Shown here: positions 18,480 to 26,732 of the stretch, piece after piece | Layout: each line of letters opens with the position of its first letter | Numbering within the stretch: the first letter of the stretch is position 1 | Assembly: GCA_035622175.1 (NCBI GenBank) | Contig: DASPVV010000249.1 | Span: 1-64,000 of the forward strand | Reading direction: 5' to 3' | From: JAFAGX01 sp035622175 | GTDB lineage: Bacteria > Acidobacteriota > Terriglobia > Terriglobales > Acidobacteriaceae | DNA length: 64,000 nt | Translations under genes and position numbers: made by a program | Notes under the pieces: model-generated | The model's input: the letters and a program-made list of their open reading frames with translations, nothing else | Told to the model about the DNA's origin: nothing | Database searches by the model: none

Positions 18480-18684
18480 TGCTTCCTCCTCGGTTTGCTT
18501 CTCGTTCCAATGACCACTTGTTGGGGAAAGATCCGGTAACCAGGCGACCTTCGGTTTCAACTCTTTACAACTCATCATTGCAACAGCCATTTGCCGCTCC
18601 AAGGGTAGGAAGTGAAGTCCAGCGTACGCTCACCGACACGTGCGGTCGAGAACCCATCCGCGCGGAAACTACGAAAAGTCTGTC

Positions 18685-19452
18685 CTAAATGCCCTTGATC
18701 TCGCCTCCGTCCATCCGGACCGACGTACCGGTCATCCATCTCGCTGCCGGTGATACCATGAATGCAAGCAGGTCGGCGATCTCTTCTGGCTCTCCGTAGC
18801 GACTAATCCCCACTTTTTCCGGAAACTGTTTCATCGCGTCTTCGACGCTCATATGGTGCGCAGGTGCCCACTTCTCCATAAACGAGCGCCGCCGTCCCGT
18901 CATCACCGGCCCTGGAACGATGCTGTTGACCTGCACTCCGTCTCTAATGCCTTGTTCCGCGAACGCCTTCGCAAGCGCAGTGATGGCGGCATTAATCGCA
19001 GCGACCGCCGCAAAGCCGGGCTTCGGGTCGAGGGCCGCACTGCCCGACATAAATACAACGGAGCCCCTCGACTTCTTAAGCGCTTCCCATGCAAGTATCG
19101 TCAACCGTCGTGCCCCATGCAGTTTGAGCTCCGTACCGGCTCGCCATTGCTCGTCCGTCATCTCGAACAAATCAACTTGGGGTACCGCCCCCGCTATATT
19201 GAGAAGAGCATCAATCCTTCCAAAGCGATCAAGCGTGATCTTGACCAGGGTTTCAGTGGACTCGACCTTGCTCAAATCGAGATCGCAAACCAGAGGCTCC
19301 GCTCCCGCAGTCTTTACAGCATTCGCCACCTCTTTGAGTGCATCAGCGTTCCTTGCAGCCAGCACGATCGCCGAGAAGTCGCGGGCCAATCGAACCGAGG
19401 TGGATCGACCGATTCCTTGGCTCGCGCCAGTAACAACCGCGACAGAATTCAC
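18685..19452 (-). CDS. SDR family protein lacking the YxxxK catalytic pair
   Basis: A 255-residue short-chain dehydrogenase fold. The start is the GTG at 19452, five bases after AAGGAG; the longer frame upstream belongs to a different decayed gene. The cofactor site is intact (TGASQGIG at 8-15, then NIAGAVPQ), as is the Ser region (VFMSGSAA). The usual YxxxK is replaced: FAAVAAINAA aligns Val with Tyr and Asn with Lys. It ends with the normal MTGTSVRMDGGEI. It may bind NAD(P) without the standard proton relay; a binding or regulatory role, or unusual chemistry, is possible. It lies in the hydrolase island. Confidence 0.87.
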   Translation of the reverse strand: MNSVAVVTGASQGIGRSTSVRLARDFSAIVLAARNADALKEVANAVKTAGAEPLVCDLDLSKVESTETLVKITLDRFGRIDALLNIAGAVPQVDLFEMTDEQWRAGTELKLHGARRLTILAWEALKKSRGSVVFMSGSAALDPKPGFAAVAAINAAITALAKAFAEQGIRDGVQVNSIVPGPVMTGRRRSFMEKWAPAHHMSVEDAMKQFPEKVGISRYGEPEEIADLLAFMVSPAARWMTGTSVRMDGGEIKGI

Positions 19453-19865
19453 AACATCTCCTTTCTCGCGCCGCAGATCGATGAGCAGTATCCAGCACTG
19501 GAGCCTGCCCATTGGGGGCGAGTACGCTACGCTGGCAGCGAAAACGAAGATACCGAGCGTCATCAGCGTCTGCACACGAGTACAACGTCGTGTAGCGTGT
19601 GAAACCCCGTTATCACTTACCTGAGCTAGCGCCTCCTGTGGATAGCCCACAAACGCGATATTGTCCATTACGAATACCGCGGCATAGACGAGGACAGGAG
19701 CTGCCGCAAGCCTGGTCGCTGCAATCCAGGCGTGAGAGGAAACCGAGGCGTCAGCTTCGCGGCTGTGGGCAGTTTCAGGCCTAGAACCATCCTGGTGATG
19801 ATGACCCAGAAAACAGCATCCGAGAATGCCAGCCGCCACCCTGTCGGAGTCCTTCCGCCGGTCAT
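19453..19865 (-). pseudogene. Decayed TMEM175-family potassium channel gene
   Basis: Two frames together resemble a bacterial TMEM175 (DUF1211) channel. From 19865, the first frame gives RLAFSDAVFWVIITRMVLGLKLP, close to the family's RxEAFSDGV...TIMVLELKVP start. A second frame then gives APVLVYAAVFVMDNIAF and TLGIFVFAASVAYSPPMG with a C-terminal LIDLRREKG. The switch of frame and the missing middle mark a pseudogene. Its second frame runs into the SDR gene, giving a misleading long open frame from 19839. The family assignment rests on short motifs read by eye. Confidence 0.55.
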
Positions 19866-19919
19866 GACCTCTCCGTTTGCCCGCAACTAGTCGATGAGCC
19901 TCTCAGCACTCATTCCCAC

Positions 19920-20615
19920 TCAAGTCGAGATTGCCTGCCTTGCCTCGAGGATGAGGTCCACAACTTTCTGTGGCGCGCTAAGTAATGGTGTGTGATCAAC
20001 GGGTAGCGACCGTATTCGAGCTCCCATTCGTTTGGCCATAAAATATTGTGTTTTGGGATTGATCATGCGGTCTTCTTCCGCAATCAGAAACCACGAAGGC
20101 CGGGATCTCCACGCTGGTCGTGGCATCGGCTCTTGAATACACTTCACCGAAATTGGCCTCTGGACCGCTGCCGACAATGCAATCTGTTCTGGCGTTGCAT
20201 GCTGTGCAAAAGCGTTTCTGAAGCCATCATCCGGCATCCAGATGAAACCGTCTGCATCCGGGGCGAGCTGAGGTGCCTGCGGGTGTCGTTCATCACGATA
20301 GAAAACCTGAGCAACGGTCTCGCCCTCGTCGGGCGCTAGCGCTGCGATATACACCAGTGCTTTCAGGCGTTCGTCATTTACCGTAGCGATGACCGCACCC
20401 GCGTAAGCATGACCGGCCAGAACCACGGGCCCCTGCGTACGGGCGATTGCACGCTGAAGTGCCAACGTGTCATCGCCGAGCGAGGTCAGAGGGATGGGAG
20501 CTGCGATTACACGCAATCCGTCTCGTCGCAGACGGAGAATGACCTCTTTCCAACTCGAACCATCGGCCCACGCTCCGTGAACCACAACTGCGGCGATGTT
20601 TTCAGAAACGGTCAC
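19920..20615 (-). CDS. Alpha/beta hydrolase-fold protein with Ala at the nucleophile position
   Basis: A 231-residue alpha/beta hydrolase of the small esterase group that opens VVVHGAWADGSSW. The nucleophile elbow reads GHAYAGAV, with Ala70 where Ser is normal, while the acid (AEEDRM) and the His (VDHTPLL) are still there. It starts at a GTG with AAGGA 11 bases upstream. It may be a non-hydrolytic member or use another mechanism. It follows the 21527 hydrolase by 60 bases and is probably in the same transcript. Confidence 0.85.
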   Translation of the reverse strand: MTVSENIAAVVVHGAWADGSSWKEVILRLRRDGLRVIAAPIPLTSLGDDTLALQRAIARTQGPVVLAGHAYAGAVIATVNDERLKALVYIAALAPDEGETVAQVFYRDERHPQAPQLAPDADGFIWMPDDGFRNAFAQHATPEQIALSAAVQRPISVKCIQEPMPRPAWRSRPSWFLIAEEDRMINPKTQYFMAKRMGARIRSLPVDHTPLLSAPQKVVDLILEARQAIST

Positions 20616-20675
20616 ACATCTCGAATCCTTTTCTCCACTTCAGGGAGAAATTGGCTGCCCGATTCAGCGCCGCGC

Positions 20676-21527
20676 TTAATTGAGAAATTTACGGATACGC
20701 TCAGCGATAAAAGGGGTGCAGTCTTCAAGAGCGAAATGGCCGGTATCAATCAGGTGTAGTTCTGCGTTCGGGAGGTCTCTTTTATAGGCCTTGGCTCCTT
20801 CGACGGTGAAGAATGGGTCGTTCTTCCCCCAGAGAATCAGCATTCTTGGTTGTCGACTGCGGAAGTATTCATGCCAACGGTCATACAGGCCGACATTCGA
20901 TTGATAGTTGTGAAGAAGATTGAGCTGAATTGCCGCATTGCCTGGACGATCGAGGAAAAACTGGTCCACGGTGTAGGAATCAGGACTGATTCGTTCAGAG
21001 TCTCCAACTCCATGTGTGTACTGAAACACGGTCATTTCCCTGGTTAGAAGAGCCCGCACCGGCTTCTCGGTCTCGGAATTGCGATTGGCCCAGAATGGCT
21101 TGATCGGGTCAAATGCACCCCCAATACCCTCCGTGTATGCATTGCCGTTCTGCACGACGATGCCCCGAATGGCATCCGGATGTTTTGAGGCAATCCGATA
21201 CCCGATGGGCGCGCCGTAGTCCTGGACATAGATGCTAAACTGCTTCAAGCCGAGGTTCTCGAAAAGCAAATCCTCGACGTGTGCTGCCAGATTGTCGAAG
21301 GTATATTCGAAATCCAGCACACTGGGGGAGTCACTGTAGCCAAAGCCTACGTAATCGGGAGCAATGACGTGGAACTTGTCCGCTAATTGCGGTATCAGGT
21401 CACGGAACATGTGCGAAGAACTGGGAAAGCCGTGCAAAAGTACGACCGTCGGCAAATCCTTGGAAGAACCAGCTTCACGGTAGAAGAGCTTCAGGCCCCT
21501 TACCTTGGCGTGATGATAGCTTGTCAT
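20676..21527 (-). CDS. Haloalkane dehalogenase/epoxide hydrolase-like alpha/beta hydrolase
   Basis: A 283-residue cytoplasmic alpha/beta hydrolase. The oxyanion motif HGFPSSS is at 32-38, the Asp nucleophile D103 in YVQDYGAP, and the catalytic His264 in DTGHFALED. The Asp nucleophile and the QDYGAP setting are typical of haloalkane dehalogenase-like and epoxide hydrolase-like enzymes. It is the first gene after a sigma54-type promoter (21615-21630), directly downstream of the sigma54 activator gene, and likely heads the minus-strand island. The natural substrate cannot be read from sequence. Confidence 0.88.
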   Translation of the reverse strand: MTSYHHAKVRGLKLFYREAGSSKDLPTVVLLHGFPSSSHMFRDLIPQLADKFHVIAPDYVGFGYSDSPSVLDFEYTFDNLAAHVEDLLFENLGLKQFSIYVQDYGAPIGYRIASKHPDAIRGIVVQNGNAYTEGIGGAFDPIKPFWANRNSETEKPVRALLTREMTVFQYTHGVGDSERISPDSYTVDQFFLDRPGNAAIQLNLLHNYQSNVGLYDRWHEYFRSRQPRMLILWGKNDPFFTVEGAKAYKRDLPNAELHLIDTGHFALEDCTPFIAERIRKFLN

Positions 21528-21614
21528 GACAGTTTCTCGTTCCCTGGATTCAACCTACCCTGCGATGAAAGTCGATCAAGTCGAAGCTTTACGATCTACG
21601 ATCGGGGACCACCC

Positions 21615-21630
21615 CGCAACTCGTGTTCCA
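21615..21630 (-). promoter_or_regulatory. -24/-12 (sigma54) promoter before hydrolase gene
   Basis: The minus strand reads TGGAACACGAGTTGCG: TGG at -24, AC following, and TTGC at -12 with the exact 10-base GG-to-GC spacing of sigma54 promoters. It lies ~88 bases before the hydrolase start and just downstream of a sigma54 activator gene. It matches nine of the conserved positions; similar matches are expected about once by chance in this window, so position is an important part of the argument. Confidence 0.6.
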
Positions 21631-21730
21631 AAAGAGGGGATTTCAGCTTCGAGTGGAATTGGAGAGATAAGTCGTTTGGTGTTTGCAGGATTTCGCGTTA
21701 TACGAAGAATTGAACATGTCGTCTCCATTG

Positions 21731-21771
21731 ACGAATTCGTGACGAATACCCAACAGTGACGGATTTTCGTC
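21731..21771. promoter_or_regulatory. Candidate activator-binding sites (GACGAAT repeats)
   Basis: A perfect 10-bp palindrome ACGAATTCGT at 21731-21740 is followed by a second GACGAAT and by GACGGAT...CGTC. The cluster is ~100-155 bases upstream of the sigma54-type promoter, the usual distance for enhancer sites of these activators. The rest of 21528-21827 holds no gene. Confidence 0.45.
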
Positions 21772-21827
21772 TCTCACATCGTCGCACGACCCAACTGCCC
21801 GACGATGACATCAGGAGGAATTTCGGA

Positions 21828-23960
21828 CTAGGCTGCTGAGCCGGGTGTCGGCGGGCGACTGATGCGATGCTTTTTCATTCTGTAGACCAATGATGTCCGC
21901 CTCATCCCAAGCCGCTCGGCTGCACCATTGCGACCGCCAATTACCCAATTACTTGCGGCAAGCGCGTGGAGAATATGATCTCTTTCTACCTGGGCAAGGC
22001 CACGAATTGGCAAATTGGACTGCCTGTGAGAATTAACTGGCTCCAGTTCAGAAGTTGGAGCGCGCAGAACGGATTGAGGAGAAAGGATCACGGCGCGCTC
22101 GATAAAGTTTTGCAATTCCCGAACATTTCCCGGCCAAGCATATCGAACCAGCGCAGCCATCGTCTCGGAAGGGATTTCATCGATTGTCTTGTCCATTCGT
22201 CGGGCGTAGAGGGCGGTGAAGTGCCAGGCCAGTTTCGCAATGTCTTCCGTGCGTTCCCGTAGAGCCGGAACGTTGATAGGGAATACTTTCAAACGGTAGT
22301 AAAGGTCCTCCCGAAATGTTCCTTGCTTGACCATGCCGGCCAAATCCCGATGCGTCGCTGCGATCAGGCGGACGTCAACCTTATGCGTGCGGTTACTGCC
22401 CAGTCTCTCGAATTCCTGCTCTTGCAGGACGCGTAGCAATTTCGCCTGAAGTTCCAGAGGGATGTCGCCGACCTCGTCGAGAAAGAGTGTGCCCTTGTGT
22501 GCGAGTTCGAAGCGTCCCGTTTTTTGCGCGATGGCTCCGGTGAAGGCGCCTTTCTCATGACCGAACAACTCACTTTCCAGCAACCCAAGGGGGATTGCAG
22601 CGCAATTCAGTTTAACGAAGGCCCGTTCCCGGCGGCTGCTCCGATTATGGATTGCACGCGCGATAAGTTCTTTACCAGTTCCGGTCTCGCCCAGGATCAG
22701 CACGCTTGAGTCTGTAGGCGCCACCACCGACACCAGGTCCAACGTGGTCTTCAGCGCGGGGCTCTCTCCAACGATTTCGCCAAACTCGGCGCGAATTTCC
22801 TCCTCAAGATAAAGTCTTTGTCTTGTTTCCTTTTCTTTATCTTTGATCGCCCTTTCGTAGTCCAGGGCGTTCTCAACGGCAATGGCCACCTGCCGGGCGA
22901 CCTGTTCAAGAAAAGCGACATCATCCTTGGTAAAGGCTTTCTCCGATCGCTTCAAGGCAGAAAAGACTCCGACCACGCCGTTTCTGCCGATAAGCGGGAG
23001 ATCGCACCCCGATATCAAGCCTTCCGCCATTACACTTCGATAGAAACGTTGACCTACGCTGTTGCCGAAACTCTCGGGGTCGTTACGTACCTCTTCGAAG
23101 TGGTTAAAGTGTTGAGTCTTGCCCGTCCAGAAAGCCTTGCCACAAATCGAACCGCGGATGGGTATAATCGTTCCGTCGCAAAGTGAACCTCGCGGCTCAG
23201 GGTTGTACAAGGTCGTTACCCGCAATTCTCCGCTATCAGCATCAGGCAAAAGCAAGGCGCAAAAATCGCATCGGGTTACGCTCAGCAGACTCGTAGAAAG
23301 CACCTCAAGCAAGCGGCGAAGGTCCAGCTTTGATGTCATGCTGTTGGTTACTTCCAGAAGCAAGCGCAACCGATCACGTTCACGCTGTAACTCTTGCTCT
23401 TTAATGTGGCGCTCAATCGCGATTCCCGCAATGTGGCTGGCATCCTCGATCAACTGAAGCTCGGTGGCATCAGGACTGAGCGCTTCACGGTGGAGGATGG
23501 CAAAGGTACCGAGGACCTTACCTTCGCTGGTGAATAGCGGGCGCGACCAAACTGAACGAATCCCAAACGGAGAGACCAAGTCACGATAATCATCCCAAAT
23601 GGAGTCGCTGAGGATGTCCGTCACATACACCGGCTCCCTACGATAAACAGCTGTTCCGCAAGACGCACCTTTCGGACCAATAGACGTGGGCCCCACGTGA
23701 GCGCCGAACCCCGGAAGACTGGGCGCGGCCGCGCAGTGGAGTTGCTTCCCGTCCTCATCAGGAAGCCAGATGGTGCACAATGTTCCCTTGCCTTGAGATT
23801 CGACTAGTCGCGCAATGATCGTCAGCACTTCAGACAACGGAGATCCAGCCAAAATCAACTTTAGAATGTCGAGAACAGATTTACTGGAGAATAGACCTGA
23901 TCCATCCGTCGCGGATTCAACTCTAAGGATTTGTTCGGGGGATTGCGTTGCGGTGCTCAT
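21828..23960 (-). CDS. Sigma54-dependent activator with two GAF domains (FhlA-like)
   Basis: A 710-residue regulator. Two GAF sensor domains (~30-190 and ~205-370) are followed by an AAA+ domain at ~398-630 with Walker A GETGTGKE near 425 and the sigma54-contacting GAFTGA loop near 471, and a Fis-type HTH at the end (GRNGAAERLGMRRTSLVYRM). Such proteins bind enhancers and remodel the sigma54-RNA polymerase complex in response to a small molecule or redox signal sensed by GAF. AGGA lies upstream of the ATG at 23960. The -24/-12 promoter and GACGAAT repeats just downstream of the gene make the hydrolase cluster its likely target. Confidence 0.93.
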   Translation of the reverse strand: MSTATQSPEQILRVESATDGSGLFSSKSVLDILKLILAGSPLSEVLTIIARLVESQGKGTLCTIWLPDEDGKQLHCAAAPSLPGFGAHVGPTSIGPKGASCGTAVYRREPVYVTDILSDSIWDDYRDLVSPFGIRSVWSRPLFTSEGKVLGTFAILHREALSPDATELQLIEDASHIAGIAIERHIKEQELQRERDRLRLLLEVTNSMTSKLDLRRLLEVLSTSLLSVTRCDFCALLLPDADSGELRVTTLYNPEPRGSLCDGTIIPIRGSICGKAFWTGKTQHFNHFEEVRNDPESFGNSVGQRFYRSVMAEGLISGCDLPLIGRNGVVGVFSALKRSEKAFTKDDVAFLEQVARQVAIAVENALDYERAIKDKEKETRQRLYLEEEIRAEFGEIVGESPALKTTLDLVSVVAPTDSSVLILGETGTGKELIARAIHNRSSRRERAFVKLNCAAIPLGLLESELFGHEKGAFTGAIAQKTGRFELAHKGTLFLDEVGDIPLELQAKLLRVLQEQEFERLGSNRTHKVDVRLIAATHRDLAGMVKQGTFREDLYYRLKVFPINVPALRERTEDIAKLAWHFTALYARRMDKTIDEIPSETMAALVRYAWPGNVRELQNFIERAVILSPQSVLRAPTSELEPVNSHRQSNLPIRGLAQVERDHILHALAASNWVIGGRNGAAERLGMRRTSLVYRMKKHRISRPPTPGSAA

Positions 23961-24607
23961 AAACCGTCCTTTCCTTCGCCACCCGTGGAAGGAGAGTGCC
24001 CCTACCTAGGGAGGGTCCATCGTCTCGATGTCGGTCCCGGCAATAACGAACAGCTCGCGTCGGGAAAGGATTCGTATCCGAGTTCGGCCGTAAAGAATGC
24101 TTCAATTTTAGATGCAGTAAGCTGCTGAGCCGACGTACAAAAGGATAGGTTTCGGTCGAAACCGGTACTCGCCGTATGCAAGTTAGACGTCCCGGATTGA
24201 ACGACCTCATCGCGCGGCACGTGACCGATTCTCCGGGGAAAAACACGCAGTTGCTGACCGGTCGGAGCTAGGAAGATGTCAACGACGCCGAGCGGCTGGC
24301 GCAAAATCCGCCATTCCGGCTGTTCGCCTCGGAGAAGATTTGGGAGCGAGAGGGACGGTGGTCGAGTCTCCAACGGAAGTCGGTCACAAGAGCTGGGCGA
24401 GGGGGAGTGGTGCAAGAACAGATGGCAAAATCCAGCGCTCAGGGTGGTTTTGGTGGAAGTAGCCAGGCCGCCGGAGTAACCCCGGAGAAACCCTTTCGCA
24501 ATGTCGCAATCGGGCGAGCGAGGTGTACAATCGTGCCGTTTTCAAGGTCAAACAGGAAATTCCGGAGTGCTCCTCGCTGGTTTAGCCGGCGCATACGGAG
24601 AACGATC
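23961..24607. other. Intergenic region, divergent promoters
   Basis: A 647-base gap between the sigma54 activator (minus) and the 24608 gene (plus). Open frames cross it, but none looks like a protein I can name and none has a convincing start. It should hold the promoters of both genes; I cannot place them. Confidence 0.5.
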
Positions 24608-25429
24608 ATGGGCTTCGATACGCTACTGGCGAGGGTTGTGCGCTTGCCGGGCGCACGTTCGCTGTGGTTGCGGCTTCCGGTCGGTTCGGTGGAAACGCGG
24701 GTTGCCTTCGATATCTGGCCCCGGGCCCACTATGCATTCGGAGTTCTCTCTGCGGCTTCGCTGGCGAAAGGCCTGGGTCTCGAAGGAATCTCCGTGATTG
24801 AGTTTGGGGTTGCGGGTGGACGAGGATTGCTTGCGCTCGAACAGGCTGCGCGCGAGATCGGGCAGGCGCTCGGCCTCCGCATTCAGGCATTTGGATTCGA
24901 TACGGGGAGCGGCATGCCGGGCGCCTCCGACTATCGCGATCTGCCGCACGTATGGGGCAAGGGCTTTTACAAGATGGACGTCGACTCGTTGAGAAAGCGG
25001 CTCACTTCGGCGCAACTGGTGATCGGCGACGTGGCGGAGACCGTGCCGCAGTGGACGTCCCGGACCGATGTGCCGCCGATTGGCTTCATTTCCTTTGATC
25101 TCGACTATTACAGTTCTAGCATCAGCGCGTTTCGCATCTTCGACGGCCCCGCCCAGGGACGCCTGCCGCGCGTGTTCTGCTATTTCGACGACATCATCTG
25201 GCCGCCACACGCGTGTCATAACGAGTACGTGGGCGAGTTGCTCGCAATCCGCGAATTCAACGAAGTCCACAGCGAACGCAAGCTCTGTCCGATTCACCTA
25301 CTGCGCCACATGCGGTTGGTCCCCGCTCCGTGGAACGATCAGATGTACGTCATGCATGACTTCGCGCATCCGCTGTACTGCGCAAACCTCACTCCGAAGA
25401 CGGAGGCGCACACGCAGCAACCGCTGTAG
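24608..25429 (+). CDS. Conserved protein with class I SAM methyltransferase-like fold
   Basis: A 273-residue protein. A Rossmann-type glycine motif EFGVAGGRGLLAL is near residue 64 and a strand-end acidic motif FISFDLDYYSSS near 160, as in class I SAM-dependent methyltransferases. FCYFDDIIW and FNEVH follow. I do not recognise a specific family name; similar proteins are usually annotated as hypothetical. The ATG at 24608 has CGGAG ~8 bases upstream; the frame extends 67 codons further upstream but that part is not protein-like. It is a single gene with no clear operon partner. Confidence 0.75.
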   Translation: MGFDTLLARVVRLPGARSLWLRLPVGSVETRVAFDIWPRAHYAFGVLSAASLAKGLGLEGISVIEFGVAGGRGLLALEQAAREIGQALGLRIQAFGFDTGSGMPGASDYRDLPHVWGKGFYKMDVDSLRKRLTSAQLVIGDVAETVPQWTSRTDVPPIGFISFDLDYYSSSISAFRIFDGPAQGRLPRVFCYFDDIIWPPHACHNEYVGELLAIREFNEVHSERKLCPIHLLRHMRLVPAPWNDQMYVMHDFAHPLYCANLTPKTEAHTQQPL

Positions 25430-25669
25430 ATCCGTCTTTAGCGCGGGCGAATTGTTCACGGGACGTGCGCCCATTGCGGGTCTTATCATGGACCAGCGTT
25501 GCGGAGACTTCTACGTTTTCCAGGTGAGATACACTCGGGAAGAATCTTTGGTATCGTTTTCTATTCGAGTCGCGAAAAGGGACCGCAAATGCCAGCCCCT
25601 TTTCCCCCTTCCCCCCGCTCGGTCCCGCGGGTTACCTTGGGAACGTGCCTAATACCGAATCTGCCGATC

Positions 25670-25855
25670 ATGCTGCCGGAGAATTCCTTTCAGGTGTCGA
25701 CACTTGAGGGTGATCTTCATGACCGGGATGGAGTGAGAGACAGAATCCTCAAGCAGTGGACAGGTCAGCAGGTTGACGACGCCAAGGAATTGGTCGAAGC
25801 CGTAGTGGAGCAAGCTTCAGAGCAGACGTCTAGGACCGGAGGTGATCCTGCATGA
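25670..25855 (+). CDS. Small acidic hypothetical protein
   Basis: A 61-residue acidic, helical-looking protein (MLPENSFQVSTLEGD ... DDAKELVEAVVEQASEQ). The frame is open further upstream, so the start is uncertain and no Shine-Dalgarno is seen. Support comes mainly from its TGA overlapping the ATG of the next small gene, as in translationally coupled genes. Function unknown. Confidence 0.35.
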   Translation: MLPENSFQVSTLEGDLHDRDGVRDRILKQWTGQQVDDAKELVEAVVEQASEQTSRTGGDPA

Positions 25856-26022
25856 TCCGGCGTCACGATCCATCGGTACAAGAAGAGGAGAAGCAGCGTC
25901 TCCTCGTTATCGTTCCTGTTCCTGAGGCCGCGAAATCTAACCATCAAAACCTTCTACCCGATCAAGCACTGAGCATCTGTATTGATTCTCTGCAGCATCT
26001 ACCTGAAGGAAGCGGTGCTTAA
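25852..26022 (+). CDS. Small hypothetical protein, translationally coupled
   Basis: A 56-residue protein (starts MIRRHDPSVQEEEKQ) that begins at the ATG overlapping the upstream stop (ATGA). The sequence GGAGGTGAT, a nearly perfect anti-Shine-Dalgarno match, lies 5 bases before the ATG, which is the main reason to believe in it. No domain is recognisable. Confidence 0.45.
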   Translation: MIRRHDPSVQEEEKQRLLVIVPVPEAAKSNHQNLLPDQALSICIDSLQHLPEGSGA

Positions 26023-26162
26023 GGTTAATGTGGCCGGGATGGGCGTTTTCGCACTCGCGATGCGTAACATGCTTAACATCAGTGTCTTGCGATTCCGCGA
26101 GTCTCTAGAATAGGCTATGTAGAGGACAGTCAGAGATTCACCGTTGCTCGTTTCGGAGGCAG

Positions 26163-26657
26163 ATGCTGGCAGTGAATGCCCGAGGAAATGGCACAGACCG
26201 GCATTTTTCGAGGATTAATCTTAGATCGCAATTTGGGGGGGCCATGGTGTTTGCACCGAGCTGTGGCAAACAGTCTTCTGTCGCACTTCGACCCGTCGAC
26301 CGTTTGACGATGCGGTTGATTGGGCTTGGAGTGATATTTGCTTCACTGGGCCTTGGCGAGGCCGTCTATCGATTAGCATTCCTCGATTTTGATGGCGCAA
26401 CCGATCGGCTTCCCATTGAATTGCTGTTCGGCGTTGCGTTTGCCTGGATGGCTTTCAAGCTGGCTAGAAATGTTTGCCAACATCGAGCGGAAACCTTCGC
26501 GAGAATTGAGTTGATCCGAGACCGTAACTGCAAGATTCGCCGCGCGGCGGAGGCAATTGCACCTCTGTCATGCCCGGGTAATCAGCAAGCCATCCGGGTC
26601 ATTCGTGAAGAAGTGGATCGGATTGAATGGGTGTTGGCTGACATCACACTTCGCTAG
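26163..26657 (+). CDS. Hypothetical membrane protein
   Basis: A 164-residue protein with two likely transmembrane segments (RLIGLGVIFASLGLGEAVYRL at ~50-70 and PIELLFGVAFAWMAFKL at ~84-100) followed by a charged helical tail (IRDRNCKIRRAAEAI, REEVDRIEWVLADI). GGAGG is 3 bases before the ATG at 26163; internal Met codons at residues 28 and 50 are alternatives. No family is recognised. It precedes the TonB receptor gene by 75 bases on the same strand, possibly in one transcript. Confidence 0.6.
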   Translation: MLAVNARGNGTDRHFSRINLRSQFGGAMVFAPSCGKQSSVALRPVDRLTMRLIGLGVIFASLGLGEAVYRLAFLDFDGATDRLPIELLFGVAFAWMAFKLARNVCQHRAETFARIELIRDRNCKIRRAAEAIAPLSCPGNQQAIRVIREEVDRIEWVLADITLR

Positions 26658-26732
26658 GCACATGCAGCCTCATTGAGTAATTCGTCGCACTCCGTTAGAT
26701 TGATTAATTCAGGGGCGTCGCTGGGAGAACTT

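Noticed and set aside
18685..19839. A 384-residue fusion of a membrane segment with the SDR
   Set aside because: The GTG at 19452 has AAGGAG at ideal spacing and fits SDR length; the upstream part is better explained as a TMEM175 relic.
24002..24415. Minus-strand 137-codon frame upstream of the sigma54 activator
   Set aside because: Composition is rich in Arg, Ser and Pro with no recognisable motif or start signal; most likely a chance frame in GC-rich DNA.
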